DNA of 64,000 nucleotides from Savagea serpentis (GTDB taxonomy: Bacteria > Bacillota > Bacilli > Bacillales_A > Planococcaceae): contig NZ_JADKPV010000004.1 in assembly GCF_015351395.1 (NCBI RefSeq), positions 62,001 to 126,000 of the forward strand, read 5' to 3'. This document shows, piece by piece, positions 36,438 to 46,181 of this stretch. Positions within the stretch are counted from its first letter, which is position 1. Each line of letters begins with the position of its first letter. Under the pieces are notes generated by a model. That model was not told the DNA's origin and did not search any database. It was given only the letters and a program-made list of their open reading frames with translations. A program made the translations under genes and the position numbers.

Positions 36438-37308
36438 CGATTCCCCCTTTGCGGTGTTCTGTCATGTAAATGTATGCGTCAGACAGTCCGACTCCTTTTA
36501 TTTGCACATTCGATTGTTGCAATTGATGACGTTCTTCTGCTGTTAGCTCATTCGGCACAATGACGTGTTGGACGGGCGCTTCTCCGAATGTCGTCACGAC
36601 TTGGCTTTTCGCAATGACCGATTGAATCGTAGCTGCAGAACCGATCAATTCGACGTAACGTTGTTGAAGTTGCTCCGCTTCGTCGACATAAACCGTCTGT
36701 CCGTCATGGAGGACGACGACGTATGATAACAGTTGTTCGAGCTCTTCGATATGATGGCTCGATACGATGATCGTACGCGGATGTTCGACATAATCTTTCA
36801 ACAATAGTCGATACACATCTTTACGCACACTCGCATCCATACCGTTCGTCGGCTCATCAAAATACGTAACATCCGTGCGCGCGCATAAACCGAGGACGAA
36901 ACGATACGTCATATTCATCCCTTTCGACAATTTCGACTGGCGAGCGTGCGTCGGAATTTCAAAATACGCTAACAATCGCTCCGCTAAAAGACGGTCGAAT
37001 TTCGGATAGAAATGCGCCATCGCGTCAAGCCCTTCTGTTAAACGCGCATTGTCGACTAAATTAAATTCATCGTCGATCAACATCGTATTCGCGCTCACTT
37101 GAATATTGTCAAAAGGCTGTTCTCCTCCGACGAATAGTTGACCTGATGTCGGTGTCGATTCTCCTGCTAACAATTTTAAAAATGTCGTCTTTCCCGAACC
37201 GTTACGACCGATTAAACCGACGAAGCTGTTTTTCGGAATGTGACAGGTGACGTTTTTCAACGCATCTTTATTTCCATAACGTTTACGTAATTGGATTGCC
37301 TCTATCAT
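36397..37308 (-). CDS. ABC transporter ATP-binding protein (YtrB-like)
   Basis: This 303-residue ATPase has the Walker A motif GRNGSGKTT, Q-loop-like TMLIDDEFNLVDN, signature LSKGMNMTYRFVLGL (degenerate, LSKGM in place of LSGGQ), Walker B VTYFDEPTNGMD and H-loop SSHHIEELEQ. After the ATPase core it carries a C-terminal extension of about 90 residues, often seen in YtrB-type ATPases. It starts in an ATGA overlap with the GntR gene. In B. subtilis ytr genes respond to cell-wall antibiotics; a similar role here is inference. Confidence 0.88.
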   Translation of the reverse strand: MIEAIQLRKRYGNKDALKNVTCHIPKNSFVGLIGRNGSGKTTFLKLLAGESTPTSGQLFVGGEQPFDNIQVSANTMLIDDEFNLVDNARLTEGLDAMAHFYPKFDRLLAERLLAYFEIPTHARQSKLSKGMNMTYRFVLGLCARTDVTYFDEPTNGMDASVRKDVYRLLLKDYVEHPRTIIVSSHHIEELEQLLSYVVVLHDGQTVYVDEAEQLQQRYVELIGSAATIQSVIAKSQVVTTFGEAPVQHVIVPNELTAEERHQLQQSNVQIKGVGLSDAYIYMTEHRKGGIDDVYNDYDADSTL

Positions 37309-37682
37309 TTCTTTTCCTCCTTTTGAAAGCTCGCTTGAATCGCTTGCTGAACATCATGTTCTGTTAATCCGAGAAGTTTCGCTTGCTCAACTAAATCATC
37401 AATGATCGACTGAATAACGGTCGTCTTTCGATTCATTTTCAATTGTTGTTGCGCTCCTTCCTTCACGAACGTCCCGAGTCCGCGTTTTTTATAGACGAGA
37501 TCTTGTTCTAGCAGTAATGTGATCGCTTTCCCTGCTGTTGCTGGATTCACTTGAAACAGTTCAGCGAGCTGATATTGGGAATACACTTTCGCATCTTCTG
37601 TTAAATGTCCGAGTAAAATTTCATCTTCTAACCAATTCGCAATTTGTTGATAAATCGGCTCTGTACTTGTCGCATCAAGCAT
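37305..37682 (-). CDS. YtrA-family GntR repressor
   Basis: This 125-residue regulator has the short YtrA layout: a winged helix (EPIYQQIANWLEDEILLGHLTEDAKVYSQYQLAELFQVNPATAGKAITLLLEQDLVYKKRGLGTFV) and a short helical dimer tail, with no ligand-binding domain. It is the first gene of the operon. Just upstream AGTAC-N14-GTACT (37703-37726) lies a few bases downstream of the predicted start of transcription, which fits self-repression. Its ATG follows GGAGGTGAGAAGGAA. Confidence 0.92.
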   Translation of the reverse strand: MLDATSTEPIYQQIANWLEDEILLGHLTEDAKVYSQYQLAELFQVNPATAGKAITLLLEQDLVYKKRGLGTFVKEGAQQQLKMNRKTTVIQSIIDDLVEQAKLLGLTEHDVQQAIQASFQKEEKK

Positions 37683-37702
37683 TTCCTTCTCACCTCCAAC
37701 CT

Positions 37703-37726
37703 AGTACGTTACTCAACTAATGTACT
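37703..37726. promoter_or_regulatory. Candidate operator of the YtrA-like repressor
   Basis: AGTAC and GTACT are inverted repeats with a 14-base spacer. The known YtrA sites have a similar AGTGTA-N13-TACACT design. The site covers about +4 to +27 of the operon message. Confidence 0.55.
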
Positions 37727-37736
37727 GATTGACTTA

Positions 37737-37765
37737 ACTATACGATACAACGATGAATGACGCAA
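37737..37765 (-). promoter_or_regulatory. Promoter of the YtrA-like operon
   Basis: On the minus strand TTGCGT (37765-37760) and TATAGT (37742-37737) are separated by 17 bases, a good sigma-A promoter. Confidence 0.6.
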
Positions 37766-37799
37766 GCATTTTTATATGCCACCACTTCCTTTTTTGTGC

Positions 37800-37822
37800 G
37801 ATAATAGTGAGAATGATTCGCA
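37800..37822 (+). promoter_or_regulatory. Extended -10 with Fur-like box, exporter promoter
   Basis: TGCGATAAT forms an extended -10 (hexamer 37800-37805). Directly behind it TGAGAATGATTCGCA (37808-37822) matches 11 of 14 fixed bases of the 7-1-7 Fur consensus TGATAATnATTATCA. This would place the box over the start of transcription. Confidence 0.4.
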
Positions 37823-37842
37823 TTTAAGTGAGGTGTTGTTTT

Positions 37843-39567
37843 TTGAAAACTGTTTTTTCTTATGCACGTCCTTATAAAATTCCTATTATCATCGCGCTCT
37901 GTTTAACTTTTTTAGAATTGAGCGTCGAATTAATTCAACCGCTCCTCATCGCTAAAATTATCGATGACGGTATTACAGCGCACGACTCATCCGTCGTCAT
38001 TACGTGGGGAAGCATCATGATGGGGCTTGCCGTACTCGCTTTCGTTTCGGGTATTGTGAACTCGTACTTTTCAGCCCACGTTGCGCAAAGTTTTGCTTAC
38101 GATGTGCGCAGCGCGACATTTCGTCATTTACAAAAGATGACGCTCGCTACTTTTTTAACATTCCAATCTTCTAGTTTAATTACACGCTTAACGAATGATG
38201 TCACGATCATTCAAAACTTCCTTTTTATGAGTTTGCGCATTATGACGCGCGCACCACTCGTCGTGATCGGTAGTTTAATGATGGCGTTTTTCGTCAACGT
38301 TCAACTCGCACTTTTACTTCTCGTCACCGCTCCTTTTTTAGCTATTTTTTTATGGGTGATGGTGAAACAAGGGGTCTCTATTTTCGCATCGGTACAGCGT
38401 CGATTAGATCGCGTCAACCGCATGGCACAAGAAAACTTGCGCGCGATGCGACTCGTGAAAGCGTATTTGCGTCACGCGTTTGAAACGAGCCGCTTCAATC
38501 GAGTAGCCGAAGCATTACAAAAAGATACGGTGCGCGCTTTGCGAACGATGGAACTCATCTTGCCTGTCTTGCTCTTCGTTATGAACGCAAGCTTAATGGC
38601 AGTCCTTTGGTTCGGTGCGAAACAAATTCAAACATCATCCATTCAAGTCGGTGAACTCGTCGCCGTCTTAAACTACGGACTCCGTATGACGGGTGCATTT
38701 TCGATGTTTTCATTTTTAATTATGATTTTCTCACGCGCGAAAGCTTCTTCAGAACGAATTGAAGAAGTGCTCGTTGTGGAATCGCTCGAAGACGTCAAAA
38801 GGGAGCGAGACGACATTCCTCATTGGGAGCGTCTCCGCTTTCACGATGGGTCATTTTCTTATAAAGGGAGTGACCGTCAAGCGCTACGCAATATTAACTT
38901 CGAATTAAAGCGTGGCGAAACATTGGCGATTATGGGTGCGACTGGCTCTGGTAAGTCGACACTCGTGCAGCTTATTCCGCGCCTGTTCACTCCGACATCA
39001 GGGGAAATTGTGCTCGGAGAACAGCCTTTGCAACGATGGTCGCTCTCGCAATTGCGCGAACTGATCGGCTACGTGCCACAACAGTCTTTACTTTTCACCG
39101 GGACGATTGCGGACAACTTGCGTTGGGGTGCACCTCATGCAACGGATGATGAGTTAATTGAAGCGACAACGAACGCTCAAATTCATGACGCTATTCAAGC
39201 TTTTCCGAACGGGTACGACACCGTCATCGGACAGAAAGGTGTCAATTTATCAGGCGGACAAAAGCAACGCATTTCGATTGCGCGCGCACTCATTCGAAAG
39301 CCAGAACTACTCATTTTAGATGACAGTACGAGCGCTTTGGACATTCAAACTGAGCAACAATTTTTAAATGCGCTCCAAACACTCGATGTGACGACGATCA
39401 TCATTACTCAAAAAGTGATGACGGCCGAACGAGCGGATGCGATTTTATTATTGGAAGACGGACAAGTGGTCGACTACGGTACGTCTGAGCAATTAGCGAA
39501 ACGCTCAGCACTTTACCAACGTCTCATCGCATCTCAAAAAGAAAGCGAGGGGAAGGAAGATGAGTGA
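37843..39567 (+). CDS. ABC exporter subunit with degenerate ATP site
   Basis: This 574-residue exporter half has six helices (residues 1-310) and an ATPase domain (Walker A GATGSGKST, signature LSGGQKQR). Its Walker B is LLILDDSTSALD, with D in place of the catalytic E, and the switch loop reads IITQKVM, with Q instead of H. Such changes mark the non-hydrolysing partner of heterodimeric exporters (BmrC and TM287 type). The TTG at 37843 follows GAGGTGTTGTTTT; a GTG at 37828 has no site. The partner gene overlaps it by 8 bases. The substrate is unknown. Confidence 0.92.
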   Translation: MKTVFSYARPYKIPIIIALCLTFLELSVELIQPLLIAKIIDDGITAHDSSVVITWGSIMMGLAVLAFVSGIVNSYFSAHVAQSFAYDVRSATFRHLQKMTLATFLTFQSSSLITRLTNDVTIIQNFLFMSLRIMTRAPLVVIGSLMMAFFVNVQLALLLLVTAPFLAIFLWVMVKQGVSIFASVQRRLDRVNRMAQENLRAMRLVKAYLRHAFETSRFNRVAEALQKDTVRALRTMELILPVLLFVMNASLMAVLWFGAKQIQTSSIQVGELVAVLNYGLRMTGAFSMFSFLIMIFSRAKASSERIEEVLVVESLEDVKRERDDIPHWERLRFHDGSFSYKGSDRQALRNINFELKRGETLAIMGATGSGKSTLVQLIPRLFTPTSGEIVLGEQPLQRWSLSQLRELIGYVPQQSLLFTGTIADNLRWGAPHATDDELIEATTNAQIHDAIQAFPNGYDTVIGQKGVNLSGGQKQRISIARALIRKPELLILDDSTSALDIQTEQQFLNALQTLDVTTIIITQKVMTAERADAILLLEDGQVVDYGTSEQLAKRSALYQRLIASQKESEGKEDE

Positions 39568-41392
39568 ATGGTTAAAACCGTTTCGTTATCCTAAATTATT
39601 AACGAAAGAACAAATACAAAAAGGCGCAACGCCAAAAAAGAAACAACGTTCAAGCGATTGGAAAGCTTCGTTAAAGCGCATTTGGGATGTCGTCGATGAA
39701 CAGCGTCTCTTACTCATTGCAGTGCTCGCACTCGTCTTAATCAGCTCCTTACTCGCTTTAGCTGGACCCTTTTTGCTCGGAATGATCATTGATCAATATA
39801 TTGTTCCTGGACAAATGGATGGACTCGGCAAAATGCTTTTGTTATTGCTTGCGATTTATTTCGGACTCTCTTTAACGATGTACGGTCAAAACTATTGGAT
39901 GGCTGGCATCGCCCAACAGACCGTTTATCGTTTGCGGACGGCCCTCTTTGCGAAACTTCAAAAGTTACCAATTTCCTTTTTTGATAAGCGCCAACACGGG
40001 GAAATTATGAGCCGTTTAACGAATGATATCGATAATATTAGCCAAACATTGAACTCCTCGTTCATTCAAGTATTTTCGAGTATCATCACATTGACCGGGA
40101 CAGTCGCCATCATGCTTTATTTAAGCCCACTTCTTACCGTGCTCACGATGACGATCATTCCAGTGATGTTTTTATCGATGCGCTGGATTACGCGACGTAC
40201 AGGGATTTTGTTCAAAGAACAGCAACGTGCACTCGGAGAGTTGAACGGTTTTATCGAAGAATCCATTTCAGGACAAGCCGTCGTGAAAACTTTTTCGCAA
40301 GAAGCACGCATGTTAGAACAATTTCAACAAAAAAGTGAAGCGTTAAAATTGCGCGGCTTTTGGGCACATACGCATTCGGGATACATTCCGAAAGTGATGA
40401 ACTTTTTAAACAACGCCTCATTCGCAATCGTCGCAGGTGTCGGAGGATGGCTCGCTCTACGAGGAGATGGACTCGTGACAATTGGAACGATCGTTATTTT
40501 CTCCGAATACGCACGTCAATTTACTCGACCACTAAACGACTTAGCGAATCAATTTAATACCGTTCTTTCCGCTTTAGCAGGAGCGGAGCGTGTCTTCGCT
40601 TTAATGGATGAAGAGGAAGAAAAAGATGATGGTGACGTATTAGAGCGTGGTGTCATTCAAGGAGATGTTCGATTTGAGGACGTTTCGTTCGGGTACGATG
40701 AAACGACAATCGTTCACGATTTATCGTTTCACGTGAAACGTGGTGAAACGGTGGCCTTCGTTGGTCCTACTGGTGCAGGAAAAACGACAATTATGCAGCT
40801 CATTAGTCGATTTTATGATACTTCTTCCGGAACGATTTATATCGACGGACGACCGATCGACACGATTGCCCGTTCTTCTTTACGAAGTGAAATGGCCTTC
40901 GTTTTGCAAGATTCCTTTTTATTCGAAATGACCGTTCGCGATAACATCCGATACGGACGTCTCGACGCAACGGAATCGGACATTGTCGAAGCCGCAAAAC
41001 GAGCGAACGCACACAATTTCATTATGAAACTGCCTGATGGATACGATACGATGATTGAATCAGATGGCGGACAATTATCGCAAGGTGAACGACAATTGTT
41101 ATCAATTGCCCGTGCATTTGTTGCCAATCCGAAGATCCTACTGTTAGACGAAGCGACGAGTAGTATCGATACGTTAACGGAATTGCACATTCAAGAAGCG
41201 CTCGAACGATTGATGGAAGGACGGACAAGCTTCGTCATCGCTCACCGTTTGAACACTGTTCGTCAAGCGGATACGGTTTATGTCTTACGAGATGGGCGCA
41301 TCGTCGAAAGTGGCTCTCAACAACAACTCATTGAAAAACGTGGCATTTATTACGACATGTTGCAACAACAAAAAAATGGCGGCTCTCTATGA
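39560..41392 (+). CDS. ABC exporter subunit with canonical ATP site
   Basis: This 610-residue exporter half has an N-terminal cytosolic extension of about 40 residues, six helices, and an ATPase domain with Walker A GPTGAGKTT, Walker B ILLLDEATSSID and H-loop IAHRLNTV. Its signature is LSQGERQ, which differs from LSGGQ. It would face the degenerate site of the partner, so the pair has one working ATP site, as in BmrCD or TM287/288. It overlaps the upstream gene by 8 bases and ends in a terminator. Confidence 0.93.
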   Translation: MSEWLKPFRYPKLLTKEQIQKGATPKKKQRSSDWKASLKRIWDVVDEQRLLLIAVLALVLISSLLALAGPFLLGMIIDQYIVPGQMDGLGKMLLLLLAIYFGLSLTMYGQNYWMAGIAQQTVYRLRTALFAKLQKLPISFFDKRQHGEIMSRLTNDIDNISQTLNSSFIQVFSSIITLTGTVAIMLYLSPLLTVLTMTIIPVMFLSMRWITRRTGILFKEQQRALGELNGFIEESISGQAVVKTFSQEARMLEQFQQKSEALKLRGFWAHTHSGYIPKVMNFLNNASFAIVAGVGGWLALRGDGLVTIGTIVIFSEYARQFTRPLNDLANQFNTVLSALAGAERVFALMDEEEEKDDGDVLERGVIQGDVRFEDVSFGYDETTIVHDLSFHVKRGETVAFVGPTGAGKTTIMQLISRFYDTSSGTIYIDGRPIDTIARSSLRSEMAFVLQDSFLFEMTVRDNIRYGRLDATESDIVEAAKRANAHNFIMKLPDGYDTMIESDGGQLSQGERQLLSIARAFVANPKILLLDEATSSIDTLTELHIQEALERLMEGRTSFVIAHRLNTVRQADTVYVLRDGRIVESGSQQQLIEKRGIYYDMLQQQKNGGSL

Positions 41393-41409
41393 TGAGAACC
41401 GCCATTTTC
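41371..41409. terminator. Bidirectional hairpin terminator overlapping a stop codon
   Basis: AAAATGGCGGCTCTC pairs with GAGAACCGCCATTTT across a short loop, and the exporter stop codon lies in the loop. It serves the exporter (plus) and the lipoprotein gene (minus, ends 41415). Confidence 0.88.
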
Positions 41410-41414
41410 ATTCG

Positions 41415-41933
41415 TTATTTTTTATCTTTTACTTCTACTTTCGTACCGTCTGCATATTTGTATTCGACTTCAATTTTCGAATAAGCGTCGATGCCTAACG
41501 CTTTCGTTACTTCAGCGATTACTTCTTCTTCACTGCTTGTATCTGTCAATTTCAAAGCATTTACGAACTCTTCTACTTTGGCAGTAGCGTCTTCGCCTTT
41601 AAATGCTTCATTTGTGACATAGTTTTTATATTCATTATCTTTTGGATCTTTTTGATCATATTCTAAATCGATCGCATCTTTACCATCTACGTCAATTTCA
41701 ACTTCAAATTTTTCAAAGTTTGTTGCTGTTGTTTCTCCTGTTTGAGATTCTACAGCTGGTTTTTCAGTTTCAACTTCTGGAGTCTCCACTGTATTATCCT
41801 CTTGTTCTGTTGTCGGTGGGGTCACTTGTTGATTTGGCTCTGGTGCTTCCTTATTTCCATCATTGCCACAAGCTCCGAGTACGAGTGCTCCTGATAAAAT
41901 CAATGCACTCATCGTTAGTTGTTGTTTTTTCAT
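41415..41933 (-). CDS. YusW-like lipoprotein
   Basis: This 172-residue precursor has a signal peptide and lipobox (LILSGALVLGAC, cleavage before C21), then a disordered linker rich in P, T, E and Q, and a C-terminal domain of about 100 residues (FEKFEVEIDVDGKDAIDLEYDQKD...IEVEYKYADGTKVEVKD). The domain has the F-E-V-E-I-D strand pattern of YusW proteins of Bacillales, whose function is unknown. It stands alone between the exporter and the DUF2804 gene. Confidence 0.8.
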   Translation of the reverse strand: MKKQQLTMSALILSGALVLGACGNDGNKEAPEPNQQVTPPTTEQEDNTVETPEVETEKPAVESQTGETTATNFEKFEVEIDVDGKDAIDLEYDQKDPKDNEYKNYVTNEAFKGEDATAKVEEFVNALKLTDTSSEEEVIAEVTKALGIDAYSKIEVEYKYADGTKVEVKDKK

Positions 41934-42010
41934 ACGATTTCACTGCCTTTCAAAATAAAGATTTCAATCGTGTACAGTGAGTGTTTTCCCCATATTCACT
42001 TCTTTAAACA

Positions 42011-43006
42011 TTACCACTTGCCTGCTGCATATTCGATCGTTCCTAAAAGTTGACGAATACGCAACGGAGCACCTGTATTTAATTCAATAATTCCATCAAA
42101 ATATCCTTTTACTCGTTGTACCTTTAACTTACTTAACTTCATTCTCAATATGTCTTGCTCTTCGAAAAAAGGCGTAAACGTCAATTGTACACGTGAAGAA
42201 TATTTTGTTTTAATGCCCCATTTTTCACTCATATTTTGTGGATTGAATAGAAATTGCAGTTCTTCATTAATGATATGTAATTTTCCATCAATGACGACAC
42301 CATTGTCCGTATATCCTTTTCCATCTGTCCAACCATTCGATAAATTAAGACCAATTCGCTCATCGCCTACTCTTTGAGAAGCAACTCCCCAACACCATTC
42401 CACTTTCCTTCCCCAAATGCCTCGCATCATATTAGCGACAGAAAAGCTATATTCTGGGTGAAAATGATACTCCCGATTACCTAATGTGACAGTACCTGAG
42501 GTCGGCAGAGTGAACTGTTTCGAAGTCATTTGATACTCGTCTACCGTCGTCGGAATGACCACATTAAGAGATTCATCTTGCGTCGGATGTTCAATTTTTA
42601 AATTTGTTTGGAATGATTCTCCATCGAAAGAGGATACTCTCGCTAATAAATGTGTCACTGCTTCTTCACGCACACATTCAATTGTTAAGCCATCATGTAT
42701 GAAATGGGAAGAATGAGACGGATGCGTGCCTAATGTCATTTGTCGATTAAATGTTAGGTCTACCTTTTCCATCAAAAAACGATCGGTTTCTAAATCAAAA
42801 AAAGTGACAATCCCTACTACCGTATGACTAAAATCGGCGATTAAAAAAGTAAGAACAGCTTCTTCCCCGTAAACAATCCAATGATTCCAATTTTTTCTGC
42901 GGAAAAGACGACGCTTCACATTTGCATCAATTTTCGGAATGGGTGAATAGCCAACGGTTTGCATATTCAACTTTCCCTTTGCATCGCATAATGTGAGTAA
43001 CTCCAT
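42011..43006 (-). CDS. DUF2804 family protein
   Basis: This 331-residue soluble protein has the pattern of DUF2804: MELLTLCDAKGKLNMQTVGYSPIPK at the start, KRRLFRRKNWNHWIVYGEE, then a beta-rich core with WGRKVEWCWGVASQRVGDERIGLNLSNGWTDGKGYTDNGVVIDGKLH. Function of the family is unknown; the fold resembles lipocalin-like or carotenoid-dehydratase beta barrels. I use the ATG at 43006 (AAGGGGAGAGATGCGT before it) rather than the longer frame from 43081. Confidence 0.85.
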   Translation of the reverse strand: MELLTLCDAKGKLNMQTVGYSPIPKIDANVKRRLFRRKNWNHWIVYGEEAVLTFLIADFSHTVVGIVTFFDLETDRFLMEKVDLTFNRQMTLGTHPSHSSHFIHDGLTIECVREEAVTHLLARVSSFDGESFQTNLKIEHPTQDESLNVVIPTTVDEYQMTSKQFTLPTSGTVTLGNREYHFHPEYSFSVANMMRGIWGRKVEWCWGVASQRVGDERIGLNLSNGWTDGKGYTDNGVVIDGKLHIINEELQFLFNPQNMSEKWGIKTKYSSRVQLTFTPFFEEQDILRMKLSKLKVQRVKGYFDGIIELNTGAPLRIRQLLGTIEYAAGKW

Positions 43007-43112
43007 ACGCATCTCTCCCCTTCTTATCTCTCCTCCCATTGTAGCAGATTTTAAAATGCTTTTCTGTAGTCCAACTTGCACAATTATTCCATTTATTGTA
43101 TAAGAAGCATAT

Positions 43113-43145
43113 GAAAAAACCTCTTTGAAAAATTCAAAGAGGTCT
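43113..43145 (-). terminator. Terminator of the glp operon
   Basis: On the minus strand ACCTCTTTGAA pairs with TTCAAAGAGGT, followed by a T run. It stands 8 bases after the glpK stop. Confidence 0.9.
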
Positions 43146-43152
43146 ATTCCTA

Positions 43153-44667
<1,515 letters not shown>

Positions 44668-45471
44668 TTAAAAGTTAGCGCTTCGTTTTTTCGTATCGAA
44701 GAGTGACGCGATAAGAATACCGACAATCAACACTGCGACAATCCAAAACGCGATCGATGTTTCTTGTAAGAAAATTTGTTTATAAAAGAGTGCACCGAAC
44801 ACTCCTCCGAGAATTGGTGCCACGATTGGAACCCAAGCATATCCCCAGTCAGAATCACCTTTATCCGGAATAGGTAAGAAGAAATGAGCTAAACGTGGAC
44901 CGAGGTCACGCGCTGGATTGATGGCATAACCAGTAGGCCCTCCTAAAGAAAGTCCTAACGCTACAATCAATGCCCCAACAACGAGTGGGTTCAAACCTTC
45001 TGTAAATTCATTCGCTCCGATAAATAAAATCGCTAACACTAACATAAATGTACCGATAATTTCTGTGACAACGTTTGCAAGAGGTGAGCGAATTGCTGGA
45101 ATCGTTGCGAATACACCAAGTTTCGTTTCTTTATCCTCTGTTTTATAAAAGTGTGCAATATAAGCGAAGAAAACGATTACCGCACCAATGAAAGCGCCAA
45201 CAATTTGTCCCGCAATGTACGGCATAATTTCATTTGTTGGGAACTCCCCAATCGCTGCCATACCGAGTGTCACTGCTGGATTTAAATGCGCTGCACTAAA
45301 CGGAGCCGATGCATAAATTCCGAGTGTTACTCCGAGACCCCACCCCATCGTGATGACGATCCAACCGCCACCGTTTGCTTTTGAATCATTTAAAACAACT
45401 CCTGCGACAACGCCGACACCTAATACAATTAATACCATCGTACCGATTAATTCACCAAAAAATCCTGTCAT
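44668..45471 (-). CDS. glpF: Glycerol uptake facilitator
   Basis: This 267-residue aquaglyceroporin has six helices and two half-helix motifs, LNPAVTLG and INPARDLGPRL, the pore signatures; the D after NPAR marks a glycerol rather than a water channel. GAFLGGTLG-like stretches vary as usual. It is the first gene of glpFK and follows a leader with a hairpin terminator controlled by GlpP. Confidence 0.95.
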   Translation of the reverse strand: MTGFFGELIGTMVLIVLGVGVVAGVVLNDSKANGGGWIVITMGWGLGVTLGIYASAPFSAAHLNPAVTLGMAAIGEFPTNEIMPYIAGQIVGAFIGAVIVFFAYIAHFYKTEDKETKLGVFATIPAIRSPLANVVTEIIGTFMLVLAILFIGANEFTEGLNPLVVGALIVALGLSLGGPTGYAINPARDLGPRLAHFFLPIPDKGDSDWGYAWVPIVAPILGGVFGALFYKQIFLQETSIAFWIVAVLIVGILIASLFDTKKRSANF

Positions 45472-45511
45472 ATTATTCTCCTCCTTTTAAATTTTGGGAG
45501 GCAGAGAAATG

Positions 45512-45587
45512 AAAAAACCCCACACGTATGCCTAAATATGCATTCGTGTGGGGTCTCTATCCTCAGCCACTTTTTGTATTAACTTAC
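45512..45587 (-). promoter_or_regulatory. glpFK leader: GlpP-controlled terminator with conserved 5' element
   Basis: In the direction of transcription the message begins with GTAAGTTAATAC (45587-45576), then TGAGGATAGAGA, then a 14-bp stem (CCCCACACGAATGC pairs with GCATACGTGTGGGG, one mismatch) and a T run (45517-45512). GlpP with glycerol 3-phosphate should stop termination here. The same 12-base 5' element precedes the glpD terminator. Confidence 0.8.
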
Positions 45588-45591
45588 ATTC

Positions 45592-45620
45592 AATATAAGT
45601 GACGAGGTCCTTTGTGTCAA
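45592..45620 (-). promoter_or_regulatory. Sigma-A promoter of glpFK
   Basis: TTGACA (45620-45615) and TATATT (45597-45592) on the minus strand are 17 bases apart. The -35 box abuts the glpP stop codon. Confidence 0.85.
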
Positions 45621-46169
45621 CTACAAATTTATTTTCCACAAACTTTCGTTTGACGTTGTAACGGCATGTGCCCCTGCACGTAACGCTGCCTTCACTTGCT
45701 CTTCTGTATTGATCAATCCACCACTAATGACCGGAATGTTTGTCGTTTCTTTCACTTCGGTAATCACTTCTGGAATAATCCCAGGTAATACTTCAATATA
45801 ATCTGGTTTTGTTTGACGGATGAGTGAATAACTTTTTTCTAAAGCCATTGAATCGAGTAAAAACATCCGTTGAATGGCGACGATATCTTTCTTTTTTGCC
45901 TTCAAAATAATATTCGAGCGGGTGGAAATAATGCCATCTGGTCGAATATCATGGAGTAAAAAGTCAGCAGCAAAATCATCCGTCTTCAATCCATGCACGA
46001 GATCAGCATGGATGAATATTTTTTTATCGCGACGTTTCGCTTCTCTACGGATGAGTGCTAATTGGCTAATGTGAACATCTAATAAAACGAAAGTTTGAAA
46101 AGATGATTCCATAATTTTTTCAAATTGTTGCATTTGTCTTAACGCTGGCAATATCTTTTGCGTTAGCAT
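45621..46169 (-). CDS. glpP: Glycerol-3-phosphate responsive antiterminator GlpP
   Basis: This 182-residue TIM-barrel-like protein binds glycerol 3-phosphate and the leader mRNA, and lets transcription continue into glpFK and glpD. Characteristic stretches are FVLLDVHISQLALIRREAKRRDKKIFIHADLVHGL, DGIISTRSNIILKAKK and YIEVLPGIIPEVI...VISGGLINTEEQVKAALRAGAHAVTTSN. It follows glpD after 12 bases and probably shares its transcript. In B. subtilis the gene stands before glpF instead of behind glpD. Confidence 0.94.
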   Translation of the reverse strand: MLTQKILPALRQMQQFEKIMESSFQTFVLLDVHISQLALIRREAKRRDKKIFIHADLVHGLKTDDFAADFLLHDIRPDGIISTRSNIILKAKKKDIVAIQRMFLLDSMALEKSYSLIRQTKPDYIEVLPGIIPEVITEVKETTNIPVISGGLINTEEQVKAALRAGAHAVTTSNESLWKINL

Positions 46170-46181
46170 ACGCTTCCCTCA

